Part shown: one piece after another, positions 53,523 through 61,781 of the stretch
How positions within the stretch are numbered: position 1 is the stretch's first letter
Layout: every line of letters starts with the position of its first letter
Assembly (NCBI GenBank): GCA_902598655.1
Contig: CACKCQ010000007.1
Location: 1-64,000, forward strand
Source: an uncultured Pelagibacteraceae bacterium
GTDB taxonomy: Bacteria > Pseudomonadota > Alphaproteobacteria > Pelagibacterales > Pelagibacteraceae
Direction: 5' to 3'
DNA: 64,000 nucleotides
The notes under the pieces: generated by a model
What the model was told of the DNA's origin: nothing
Seen by the model: the letters and a program-made list of their open reading frames with translations, nothing else
The model's database searches: none
Program-made: the position numbers and the translations under genes

Positions 53523-54214
53523 TAATAACCTTTGCTATATTTTGTTTCTAATCTATTTAATAATTGCATGCTTAAAAATGTAAGCATTAAGTATAGAACT
53601 GCTGCAAATGAGTAAAAAAATAATGGATCTCTAGTTGAACCGGCTGCAATATAGGATTGTCTCATTATTTCAACTAAACCCGTTACAGATATAAGAGAAG
53701 TATCTTTTAATGTAATTTGCCAAACATTGCTTAAGTTTGGAATTGCTAATCTTAGCATTTGAGGCAAAATAATTTTAAAGAAGTAAACATATTTATTAAA
53801 ACCTAAAACTTTTGCAGCTTCGAACTGACCCTTATCGATTGATTGTAGGGCTCCTCTAAATACTTCAGTTGAGTACGCTCCCGATATTATCCCTATTGAA
53901 AATGAACCAGTTAAAAAAGCATTAATTTCGATGTAATCATTATAACCAAATATTGAAGCAACAAACATAATTGCTCCACTTCCACCAAAGAAAAATAAAT
54001 AAATTACTAGAAGCTCTGGCACACCTCTAATAACAGTGGTGTATGCATTACCAATTGAGTTTAGAATTTTGTTATTAGATAATTTTAATGGAGTAAATAA
54101 AGCAGCAAATATAAAGCCAATTATCATTGCGGTTATTGAGACCGCAATTGTCATTAAGGTTGCAAAGAATAACTCGTCTCCCCAACCTTTGTCACCAAAA
54201 TATAGAAGTTCCAT
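53522..54214 (-). CDS. Amino-acid ABC transporter permease (HisQ-like)
   Basis: This 230-residue permease pairs with the preceding gene. It has AYTTVIRGVPELLVIYLFFFG, EVFRGALQSIDKGQFEAAKV and the coupling loop EAAKVLGFNKYVYFFKIILP. The binding-protein gene lies 39 bases upstream, with a stem-loop in the gap. Confidence 0.93.
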   Translation of the reverse strand: MELLYFGDKGWGDELFFATLMTIAVSITAMIIGFIFAALFTPLKLSNNKILNSIGNAYTTVIRGVPELLVIYLFFFGGSGAIMFVASIFGYNDYIEINAFLTGSFSIGIISGAYSTEVFRGALQSIDKGQFEAAKVLGFNKYVYFFKIILPQMLRLAIPNLSNVWQITLKDTSLISVTGLVEIMRQSYIAAGSTRDPLFFYSFAAVLYLMLTFLSMQLLNRLETKYSKGY

Positions 54215-54220
54215 AATATA

Positions 54221-54240
54221 GGTGGCTAATTATAGCCACC
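54221..54240 (-). terminator. Intercistronic stem-loop after the ABC binding-protein gene
   Basis: A perfect 8-bp stem (ggtggcta / tagccacc) with a four-base loop lies 13 bases after the binding-protein stop and 6 bases before the permease start. There is no clear U-run. It is the third strong example of this layout in the window. Confidence 0.78.
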
Positions 54241-54253
54241 CATAAATAATTTA

Positions 54254-55081
54254 TTACATAGAAGCGTCAAAACCAAAATGTTTTATAGCAAGCTTACTAA
54301 TAATGCCATCATCTCTAGCTTTATCAATTGCTGCATTGAAATCATTTAAAAGTTTTGAATCACCTTTTCTAATACCTACACCAACACCATTACCAAAATC
54401 TCCACCTGCAAATGTTGGTCCAGTTAATACAACTGCTTTACCAGATTTCTCTGCATAATCTGTAAAAGCAACTGCTGCAGCTAGTGCCGCATCTATTCTA
54501 CCAGCAGATAAATCTAAGTTTACTTCATCTTGAGTTTTGTAAGTTCTAATTTTTACATTACCCATTAAACCAGACTCTAAGAAGTTCTGGTGAATTGTTG
54601 CTGTTTGTACACCAATAGTTTTACCTTTAAATGCTTTAGTCAAAACATCTAGTGTTGCTTGTTCATCAGCACTTACGTCAGATAAATTTATAGCTGACAT
54701 TGTTTTAAGGCCTTCGTTTTTCGATCCTTTCATAACAGCTAAAGATGCAACTTCATCAGCATAACCTTGAGAAAAGTTTATTGTTTTCATTCTCTCACCA
54801 GTTATTGACATTCCAGCCATGATGGCATCAAATTTTCTTGAGACTAAAGCTGGTATCATTCCATCCCAGTCTTGCTCTACAATTGTACAATCATGATTCA
54901 TAATTTTACATAATTCATTTGCTAATTCGACTTCAAAGCCAATCAAATTTCCAGCTGAATCTTTAGAATTCCAAGGTGGGTATGCACCTTCAGTTCCTAT
55001 TTTAATTTGATCTGCAATAGAAGAAATTGTTAGAAATGATGATATTAAAATACCAAGTCCTAATACTTTTAATTTTTTCAT
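54254..55081 (-). CDS. Polar amino-acid periplasmic binding protein (HisJ/ArtJ family)
   Basis: This 275-residue family 3 solute-binding protein has signal peptide KKLKVLGLGILISSFLTISS. The mature chain begins IKIGTEGAYPPWNSKDSAGNL, then GFEVELANELCKIM and DWDGMIPALVSRKFDAIMAGMS, the usual pattern of lysine/arginine/ornithine/histidine receptors. The nearby polyamine genes make arginine or ornithine plausible, but that is inference. It lies 60 bases downstream of the SpeD-SpeE gene. Confidence 0.92.
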   Translation of the reverse strand: MKKLKVLGLGILISSFLTISSIADQIKIGTEGAYPPWNSKDSAGNLIGFEVELANELCKIMNHDCTIVEQDWDGMIPALVSRKFDAIMAGMSITGERMKTINFSQGYADEVASLAVMKGSKNEGLKTMSAINLSDVSADEQATLDVLTKAFKGKTIGVQTATIHQNFLESGLMGNVKIRTYKTQDEVNLDLSAGRIDAALAAAVAFTDYAEKSGKAVVLTGPTFAGGDFGNGVGVGIRKGDSKLLNDFNAAIDKARDDGIISKLAIKHFGFDASM

Positions 55082-55141
55082 TATTTTTCCTCCAAAAATT
55101 TTGAAGATTATTTCATAAAATTATTGTTTTAAAAAGAAAAA

Positions 55142-56182
55142 TTAATGATTTATTGACGAGGAAAAATTCCAAGAACAATCAAAACTTGGTATATAAACTC
55201 TTGATAGTTTTGTATTACCAAAATTTTTGTTAAAAACATTTAACCAATTTTCAACTTGTTTTGGTTTTTTGTCTTGGCTTCCTACTTGAGCAGTAATTAC
55301 ACCTTTAGGTTTCAAAATTCTTTCCAAAGATGCCATATTTTTTGCAGCTAAATCTATACAAAATTGATCATCATTCAGATCTACAAATATTTGATCATAA
55401 GTATTGTCTTTGACAGATTTAATACTTTCAAAAGCATCTCCCCAAACGCATTTAACTGAATTCTTTTCTGTGGCCTTCTCACCAATTTTACTTAGGTGTT
55501 TATCACACACATCCACAACTTCAGGATCTAATTCATACCAATCTATAAAGCTAAAGTTTTGTGAAATGCATTCTCTTGCAACACCACCGTCACCTCCACC
55601 AATAATTGCAGCTTTTTCTTTGTTTGAATTTAAATTAAGACCTGAATTTACAAAAGTTGAGCTATATAAATGTTCATCACTTTCAGCTACTTGTATTTCA
55701 TTATCAATAAATAAAGCTTTTCCAAATTGTTCTAAATCAAGTATTTCAATATATTGACCTACTTTAGATTTAAAATTTTCTAAAACTCTATTAACAACAT
55801 ATGATTTTTTTAAACCTGGGGAACTATAATTGTCATGATAAAGATCAATAGTATCTCTATTAAATTCTTTAATTATGATATTTGTATGTTCCATCTCATC
55901 TTTTATTATATCTAGAGAAACTTTTGGTGATACTTTTCCACATGTAAAAAAATCAAAGCTTACAATTTCTTTTTCTGGGAAAGTGTGAAAACTAATGTGG
56001 CTTTCAGCAAGCAAAGCGACCAATGTAAATCCTTGTGGCTCGAATTTATATTTAGAAATTTTTAAAACTGTTACTTTTGCTGCTTTAGCAATTTTATAAA
56101 CTAACTTTTCATAAAATTCGGGAGTATATTCCTTTTTAGTTCCAACTATATCCAGTGTTATATGTTCCCCAACTTTTTCCAT
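55142..56182 (-). CDS. Fused S-adenosylmethionine decarboxylase / spermidine synthase
   Basis: This 346-residue protein contains two polyamine enzymes in one chain. Residues 1 to about 115 are a bacterial-type AdoMet decarboxylase with the self-cleavage Glu-Ser pair in LLAESHISFHTFPE, which yields the pyruvoyl cofactor, and FDFFTCGKVSP with the active-site Cys. Residues about 120 to 346 are a spermidine synthase with GQYIEILDLEQFGKALFIDN, ESDEHLYSS, the cofactor loop AAIIGGGDGGVARE, and FVDLNDDQF. Decarboxylated SAM would pass directly to the second domain. The by-product methylthioadenosine can be handled by MtnP, encoded 4 kb away. It is divergent from the aldolase fusion over 89 bases. Confidence 0.95.
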   Translation of the reverse strand: MEKVGEHITLDIVGTKKEYTPEFYEKLVYKIAKAAKVTVLKISKYKFEPQGFTLVALLAESHISFHTFPEKEIVSFDFFTCGKVSPKVSLDIIKDEMEHTNIIIKEFNRDTIDLYHDNYSSPGLKKSYVVNRVLENFKSKVGQYIEILDLEQFGKALFIDNEIQVAESDEHLYSSTFVNSGLNLNSNKEKAAIIGGGDGGVARECISQNFSFIDWYELDPEVVDVCDKHLSKIGEKATEKNSVKCVWGDAFESIKSVKDNTYDQIFVDLNDDQFCIDLAAKNMASLERILKPKGVITAQVGSQDKKPKQVENWLNVFNKNFGNTKLSRVYIPSFDCSWNFSSSINH

Positions 56183-56271
56183 AAGAATTTAATATATATC
56201 TTTTTTAACTAACGAAATTTTTTACTTCTTTCAAACAAAAAACTATTATAATAATTTATCGAGGATAAACA

Positions 56272-58305
56272 TTGAAAAACAATTGGTCAGAAAACGAAGC
56301 TAAAAAATATATTAAAAAGTATAAGAAATTAGGTCATTCTGAAGATATGGCTTTAAGAGTTTATACAACTAGGCTTCTAGGAAGAAATCCAGAATTGGTA
56401 TTGCATGGTGGCGGCAATACATCAGTTAAGACAAAAATCAAAGATATAGATGGTAAATATTATGATGTTCTTTGCGTAAAAGGCAGCGGATGGGATATGG
56501 CGGAAATTGAACCAGCGGGTTTGCCAGCAGTTAAATTAAATCCATTGCTTACAATGAAAAAAAAGAAAACACTCTCTGATGATGACATGGTTGCTTTTCA
56601 AAAAAAAAATTTGATAGATACAAAATCGCCTAATCCATCAGTTGAAACTTTTTTACATGCATTTTTACCATTTAAATTTGTTGATCACACTCATTCTGAT
56701 GCAATTATGAAAATCACTAATAGACCAAATGGAGAAATACTATCAAAAAAAATATTTGGTAAAAAAACTGCAATAGTACCTTATGTAATGCCAGGATTTA
56801 AATTAGCGCAAAAAATAAATGAAGTTTTTTCTAAAAACCCAAATATAAACTGTTTAATTTTATTAAACCACGGAATCTTTACATTTGCTGATAATGCAAA
56901 AGATGCTTACAGTTTAATGATTAAGTATATATCTGATGCTGAAAAAACTTTAACCAAACTAAAAAAGAAAAAATTAAAACAAATTAAGAAAACTAAATTT
57001 AATTTCTCAACTGCAGATATAGCTCCTATATTGAGAGGTCTTTTATCTGAAAAAAATGATAACAAATTTATCTTAAATTTTAAAAAGAATAGTAAATTAG
57101 ATTATTTTATTAACGGTAAAGATATAAATAGATACTCAAATGAAGGAACAGCTACCCCTGATCATGTTATAAGAGTTAAACCATTTCCTTTAGTAATATC
57201 ACCAAAAGCAAACTGTACATTAGATGAATTTAAAAATTTAGCTGAAAAAAAATTTAAAGAATATAGGCAAAAATATAAAAAATATTTTGAATCTAATAAG
57301 AAAAAAACTAAAGAAAAAAAAGTAATGCTTGATACATCTCCTAGAGTAATTCTAGTTCAGAATTTTGGTTTATTTACAGTAGGAGATACTTTAAAAGCTG
57401 CAAAAATTGCAGGAGATTTAACTCAAACTAATGCGAATGTAATTTCAAGTGTTGAAGAAACATCCAGATATAAATTTTTATCTAAAAAAGACTTATTTGA
57501 TGTTGAGTATTGGTCCTTGGAACAAGCAAAATTAAATAAAGCAAAAAAAGAATTGCAGGGCAATGTTGTTGTTATCACTGGTAGCACAGGCGAAATTGGT
57601 AAAGCAACCTATAAATTATTTAAAAAATATGGAGCTGAAGTTGTTTTGCTTGATATTAATAAAAGTAAAATAAATGATTTACAAACAAAAATAAGTGATC
57701 TTTGTATCCACTGTGATGTAACTGACAAACAAAGTGTTAAAAAAGCATTTAATAAAATTTTGGAGATATATGGAGGTGTAGATATTTTAATATCTAATGC
57801 AGGCACTGCTATAGGTGGATCAATTGCAGAAGTTAATGATGAAATACTTCGAAAAAGTTTTGAAGATAATTTTTTCTCACATCAAAATTGTGCTTCAGAG
57901 GCTGTTAAAATTATGAAAAAACAAAATATAAATGGATGTTTGTTATTCAATATATCTAAGCAATCAGTTAATCCTGGTAAAAATTTTGGACCATATGGAT
58001 TGGCTAAATCTGCTCTTTTAAATTTGTGTAAACAATATGCAGTTGATTATGGACACCTTGGTATTAGATCAAACGGTGTAAACGCTGATAGAATTAGAAG
58101 TGGTTTATTAAATGACAAAATGATTAAACAAAGAGCAAAAGCAAGAGAAGTAACCACTGATCAATATATGAGTGGTAATCTACTGTTAAGCGAAGTTAAA
58201 GCAGATGATGTGGCCAAAGCTTTTTATCATCTTGCGATATCAAAAAAATCAACTGGAGCAGTACTAACTGTAGACGGTGGAAATATTGCAGCTTCTTTAA
58301 GATAA
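56272..58305 (+). CDS. Bifunctional class II aldolase / short-chain dehydrogenase fusion
   Basis: This 677-residue fusion starts at TTG with GAGG nearby. Residues 1 to about 400 are a class II aldolase/adducin domain: LHGGGNTSVKTK for phosphate binding, DHTHSDAIM with two metal His, and LLNHGIFTF with a third. Residues about 425 to 677 are an SDR: VVITGSTGEIGKAT, SNAGTAIGG, and YGLAKSALLNL with the Tyr-x3-Lys pair. The family is usually called rhamnulose-1-phosphate aldolase/alcohol dehydrogenase. Its neighbours mtnA and mtnP suggest a different substrate here: 5-methylthioribulose-1-phosphate, split to DHAP and methylthioacetaldehyde, with the SDR reducing the aldehyde. That assignment is inference. 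It converges on mtnA with no gap. Confidence 0.88.
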   Translation: MKNNWSENEAKKYIKKYKKLGHSEDMALRVYTTRLLGRNPELVLHGGGNTSVKTKIKDIDGKYYDVLCVKGSGWDMAEIEPAGLPAVKLNPLLTMKKKKTLSDDDMVAFQKKNLIDTKSPNPSVETFLHAFLPFKFVDHTHSDAIMKITNRPNGEILSKKIFGKKTAIVPYVMPGFKLAQKINEVFSKNPNINCLILLNHGIFTFADNAKDAYSLMIKYISDAEKTLTKLKKKKLKQIKKTKFNFSTADIAPILRGLLSEKNDNKFILNFKKNSKLDYFINGKDINRYSNEGTATPDHVIRVKPFPLVISPKANCTLDEFKNLAEKKFKEYRQKYKKYFESNKKKTKEKKVMLDTSPRVILVQNFGLFTVGDTLKAAKIAGDLTQTNANVISSVEETSRYKFLSKKDLFDVEYWSLEQAKLNKAKKELQGNVVVITGSTGEIGKATYKLFKKYGAEVVLLDINKSKINDLQTKISDLCIHCDVTDKQSVKKAFNKILEIYGGVDILISNAGTAIGGSIAEVNDEILRKSFEDNFFSHQNCASEAVKIMKKQNINGCLLFNISKQSVNPGKNFGPYGLAKSALLNLCKQYAVDYGHLGIRSNGVNADRIRSGLLNDKMIKQRAKAREVTTDQYMSGNLLLSEVKADDVAKAFYHLAISKKSTGAVLTVDGGNIAASLR

Positions 58306-59382
58306 TTAATTAAATAACCTTTTTAAGCCCTCTGAAGAAGCATCACAAACTCCCTTTTCTGTTATTAATGCAGTAACATATTTAGCAGGTGTTACATCAA
58401 AGGCTAAATTTAATGATTTGCTTTTTTCGGGATATATTAAAACTTTATCTACTTTATTATCTTTGTTAATTCCATCCACATGAGAAAGTTCTTTTGGATC
58501 TCTTTCTTCTATAGGAATATCTTTAGAGTTTTTTAAATTCCAATCTATAGTTGAACTTGGTAAAGCAACATAAAAAGGTACATTATTATCATGGGCTGCA
58601 AGAGCTTTTAAATATGTGCCGATTTTATTGCACACATCTCCGTTAGCTAATGTCCTATCTGTTCCAACAATACACATATCAACTTGTCCTCTTTGCATTA
58701 ATATTCCACCTGTATTATCTGCTATAATTGTATTTGGAATTTCTTCTTCATTAAGTTCATATGATGTAAGGTTTGCTCCTTGATTTCTTGGTCTAGTTTC
58801 ATCTACCCAAACATGTATTGGTATTCCTTTTTTATGTGCGTGATAAATAGGAGAAGTTGCCGTTCCCCAATCTATTGTAGCCAACCAACCTGCATTGCAA
58901 TGAGTGAGAATATTTACGGTATCTTTTTTTTTATTATATATATCTTCAATAATATTTAATCCATTTTTACCAATACTTTCACAAAATCCTTCATCTTCTT
59001 TACAAATTTCTTTAGCTTCATTGAGTGCAACATTAAATAAATCTCCAGGTTCAACAAATGATAGTTTATTGTTCATTCTATGCACTGCCCATTGAAGATT
59101 TATAGCCGTTGGTCTAGAAGCAACTAGTTCCTCTGAACTTTTTTTTATAAAATCTAAACTGTTATTTTCTTTTATAGCTAAAACTAAACCAAATGCAGCG
59201 GTACCTCCGATTAATGGTGCCCCCCTAACTTCCATTGCTTTGATGGCATTTATAGCGTCTTTAACTGAACTTATTTCTTTTATTCTAAATTTATGTGGAA
59301 GCTTTGTTTGATCTATTATTTTTACAACTTGTTTTTCTTCATCAAACCAAATTGTTTTATATTTAACGCCATTAATTTTCAT
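58306..59382 (-). CDS. mtnA: Methylthioribose-1-phosphate isomerase
   Basis: This 358-residue member of the eIF2B-alpha-like family converts 5-methylthioribose-1-phosphate to 5-methylthioribulose-1-phosphate. RGAPLIGGTAAFGLVLA and TNILTHCNAGWLAT-like VNILTHCNAGWLATIDWG (catalytic Cys) are followed by WVDETRPRNQGANLTSYEL, and VDMCIVGTDRTLANGDVCNKIGTY holds the catalytic Asp. FDVTPAKYVTALITEKG is the usual ending. It is co-oriented with mtnP, with one gene between. Confidence 0.95.
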   Translation of the reverse strand: MKINGVKYKTIWFDEEKQVVKIIDQTKLPHKFRIKEISSVKDAINAIKAMEVRGAPLIGGTAAFGLVLAIKENNSLDFIKKSSEELVASRPTAINLQWAVHRMNNKLSFVEPGDLFNVALNEAKEICKEDEGFCESIGKNGLNIIEDIYNKKKDTVNILTHCNAGWLATIDWGTATSPIYHAHKKGIPIHVWVDETRPRNQGANLTSYELNEEEIPNTIIADNTGGILMQRGQVDMCIVGTDRTLANGDVCNKIGTYLKALAAHDNNVPFYVALPSSTIDWNLKNSKDIPIEERDPKELSHVDGINKDNKVDKVLIYPEKSKSLNLAFDVTPAKYVTALITEKGVCDASSEGLKRLFN

Positions 59383-60356
59383 TATTTTAAATTTTCTTTA
59401 ATAAATTTTGTACTTTTTCTTATCATTTTAGGAGTTATTTCATGTCCTAAACCTTTAGGACTTTCAAATTTAACATTATCTACTATTTGATTTATATATT
59501 TTTGAGAATTATTCCACATAACAGTACTTACTTTTAAAGAAACAGGTTTGTCTTCAAAAGGTAAACCATCTACAAAAAGCTTTTTTACTATTTCGTATTC
59601 TTCATCTGTTAAATCTTCAGCCCCTCTTCTAAAAGGATTTGATTTATCTTTTGTGCCTTGATAATAAAATTGAGGAGTTTTTTTAAATTCTTCCAAATCA
59701 AATTTTTTTCCAGTAATTTTTTCAAAATCATATGTACCAATTGGATATATTGCATCAATTCCATTAATTTTGTCAGTTGGAACAGGTAATAAACCTCCTA
59801 TTCCTCCACCTATAGCTACTGAAACTCTATCTGGATGTAAAAAAGTAAATCTTGCAGAGAATAAAGATGATGATGAGAATCCTACCATAATCACTTTTTC
59901 ATTAATATTTTGATTATTTTCTTTCAATAATTTTTCTCTTGCGTCATCAATCATTGCAATTAACTGTAAATCAATTCTTCTATATTTATCTTTATCTATT
60001 TTTAGAACATCGCTGTCTAATTGAGGAAAATAATATTTCCTTTGCATTAGTGCCGAAGTGCCGAATGGAAAAACAGGCATTAACATTGGGTAATTCAGTT
60101 TTTTTGAAATACTTGAGCCTAAAACCCAACTCAAAGATTTTTTAGCTTTACTAGTCATGCCTTTAATTGAATTATTATCACCAGTGTTATTTGACTCTAC
60201 TACTATGTAATTAGCATCAACAGTTTTTTTTGAAGTTTTTAATAAATAAGGAAAATGAAAACCTTTTTCTGGATTAGCTTTTACCACTATTGTTTTAGAA
60301 TAAACATTACCGCTCAGCAATAAACTAATAACCACGATCCCTAAAATTTTTTTCAT
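59382..60356 (-). CDS. Exported alpha/beta-hydrolase-like protein between mtnA and mtnP
   Basis: This 324-residue protein has a signal peptide (KKILGIVVISLLLSGNVYS). It has the layout of an alpha/beta hydrolase: a nucleophile-elbow-like IMVGFSSSSLFSARFTFLHPDRV, then GGIGGLLPVP, and a His near the C terminus in SPKGLGHEITPKM. Distant resemblance to esterase/PHB-depolymerase proteins is possible, but I cannot name a family. It overlaps the mtnP gene by four bases and abuts mtnA, so it is co-translated with the salvage enzymes. Why an exported protein is placed there is unclear. Confidence 0.7.
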   Translation of the reverse strand: MKKILGIVVISLLLSGNVYSKTIVVKANPEKGFHFPYLLKTSKKTVDANYIVVESNNTGDNNSIKGMTSKAKKSLSWVLGSSISKKLNYPMLMPVFPFGTSALMQRKYYFPQLDSDVLKIDKDKYRRIDLQLIAMIDDAREKLLKENNQNINEKVIMVGFSSSSLFSARFTFLHPDRVSVAIGGGIGGLLPVPTDKINGIDAIYPIGTYDFEKITGKKFDLEEFKKTPQFYYQGTKDKSNPFRRGAEDLTDEEYEIVKKLFVDGLPFEDKPVSLKVSTVMWNNSQKYINQIVDNVKFESPKGLGHEITPKMIRKSTKFIKENLK

Positions 60357-61225
60357 TTATTAAGTACCCTTCCTGCAATTGTTTTTAATTTATCTTTAGT
60401 TTTTTGTGTTCTTTTTTCTGGAGCAGTAATTATTGCTACATCTAAACAATTATTAGTTGGATCATTAGGATCAATGTAATTTTCAAAGTTCTCTATCAAA
60501 TTTTTAATCATATTTTTAGCTTTTGCTGCATTATCTAAAAGTACTTTTATTACTTGTTGAACGTCAACATTTTCATGATCTGGATGCCAGCAATCATAAT
60601 CTGTCACCATCGATACTGAAGCATATCTGATTTCAGCTTCTCTTGCTAGTTTAGCTTCTGGCATATTTGTCATTCCAATAACATCTGCTTTCCATGATCT
60701 ATATAGATTTGACTCTGCTAATGTAGAGAATTGTGGACCTTCCATTACAATATAAGTTCCACCTCTTTGATAAGGTATATTTTCTTTTTTAATGGCTTCT
60801 TCGCAAGCACTCATCAGCCCACTTGAAGTTGGATGCGCCATTGATACATGCGCAACAATTTCATCATCAAAAAAGGTTTTATTTCTTGCAAAAGTTCTAT
60901 CAATGAACTGATCAACTATAACAAATTTACCTGGGGGCAAATCTTCTTTTAAAGATCCAACGGCTGAAACAGAAACTATGTCTGTGATACCTAGTTGTTT
61001 AAGAGCATCAATATTTGCTCTAAAATTTATTTTTGAGGGAGAAATAAAGTGACCTTTTCCATGTCTTGGTAAAAAATAAATTTCTTTATTATTATATTTG
61101 GCCTTTAGTATTAAATCTGAGGGTTGCCCCCATGGAGTGTTTAAATCTAAAGTTTCTCTATCTTTAAACTCTTCAACATCATATAGGCCACTTCCACCAA
61201 TAATTGCTAATTTATTATTTGCCAT
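60353..61225 (-). CDS. mtnP: 5'-methylthioadenosine phosphorylase
   Basis: This 290-residue nucleoside phosphorylase splits methylthioadenosine into adenine and 5-methylthioribose-1-phosphate. It starts LAIIGGSGLYDVEEF and has FLPRHGKGHFISPSKINFRA, SAVGSLKEDLPPGKFVIVDQ, VMEGPQFSTLAESNLYRSW, VIGMTNMPEAKLAREAE and VTDYDCWH, all typical of MTAP. It is divergent from apt over 28 bases, so both uses of the products are encoded side by side. Confidence 0.96.
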   Translation of the reverse strand: MANNKLAIIGGSGLYDVEEFKDRETLDLNTPWGQPSDLILKAKYNNKEIYFLPRHGKGHFISPSKINFRANIDALKQLGITDIVSVSAVGSLKEDLPPGKFVIVDQFIDRTFARNKTFFDDEIVAHVSMAHPTSSGLMSACEEAIKKENIPYQRGGTYIVMEGPQFSTLAESNLYRSWKADVIGMTNMPEAKLAREAEIRYASVSMVTDYDCWHPDHENVDVQQVIKVLLDNAAKAKNMIKNLIENFENYIDPNDPTNNCLDVAIITAPEKRTQKTKDKLKTIAGRVLNK

Positions 61226-61253
61226 AATACAATTTAGATTATAATTAAGTTTT

Positions 61254-61781
61254 ATGGATTTAAAAGAACATATTAGATCAATTCAAGACTATCCTAAAAA
61301 GGGAATTCTATTTAGAGACATTACAACTCTCATAAAAAATGAAAAGGCATTCAAAGAATGTATTAACCAAATTGTTGAAAGATCAAAAAAATTTCAGTTT
61401 AATAAAATTGCAGCTGTAGAGTCTAGAGGTTTTGTTTTTGCAGCAGCTATTTCTTATATACTTGATAAACCATTTATAATGTTGAGAAAGAAAAATAAAT
61501 TACCTGCCGATGTTCATTCAGTGGACTTTAAACTTGAGTATGGAACAGCAACAATAGAAGTCCACAAAGATTCATTCGATGAAGGTGATAAAGTCTTAAT
61601 AATAGACGATTTAATTGCTACTGGAGGTACTGCAGAAGCAGCTGCTAAATTAATAGAAATATCAAAAAGTAAAGTGGCTGGATTTATATTTGTTATAAAT
61701 CTTTTTGATTTAGGTGGTACAGATATTCTAGTTAAAAAGGGATATTCTGTTGAAAATCTTTTAGATTTTCCAGGACATTAA
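61254..61781 (+). CDS. apt: Adenine phosphoribosyltransferase
   Basis: This 175-residue enzyme makes AMP from adenine and PRPP. DLKEHIRSIQDYPKKGILFRDITTL is the family start; AAVESRGFVFAAAISY and the PRPP loop VLIIDDLIATGGTAEAA follow. It is divergent from mtnP, which supplies adenine. It overlaps the convergent exported-protein gene by four bases. Confidence 0.97.
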   Translation: MDLKEHIRSIQDYPKKGILFRDITTLIKNEKAFKECINQIVERSKKFQFNKIAAVESRGFVFAAAISYILDKPFIMLRKKNKLPADVHSVDFKLEYGTATIEVHKDSFDEGDKVLIIDDLIATGGTAEAAAKLIEISKSKVAGFIFVINLFDLGGTDILVKKGYSVENLLDFPGH

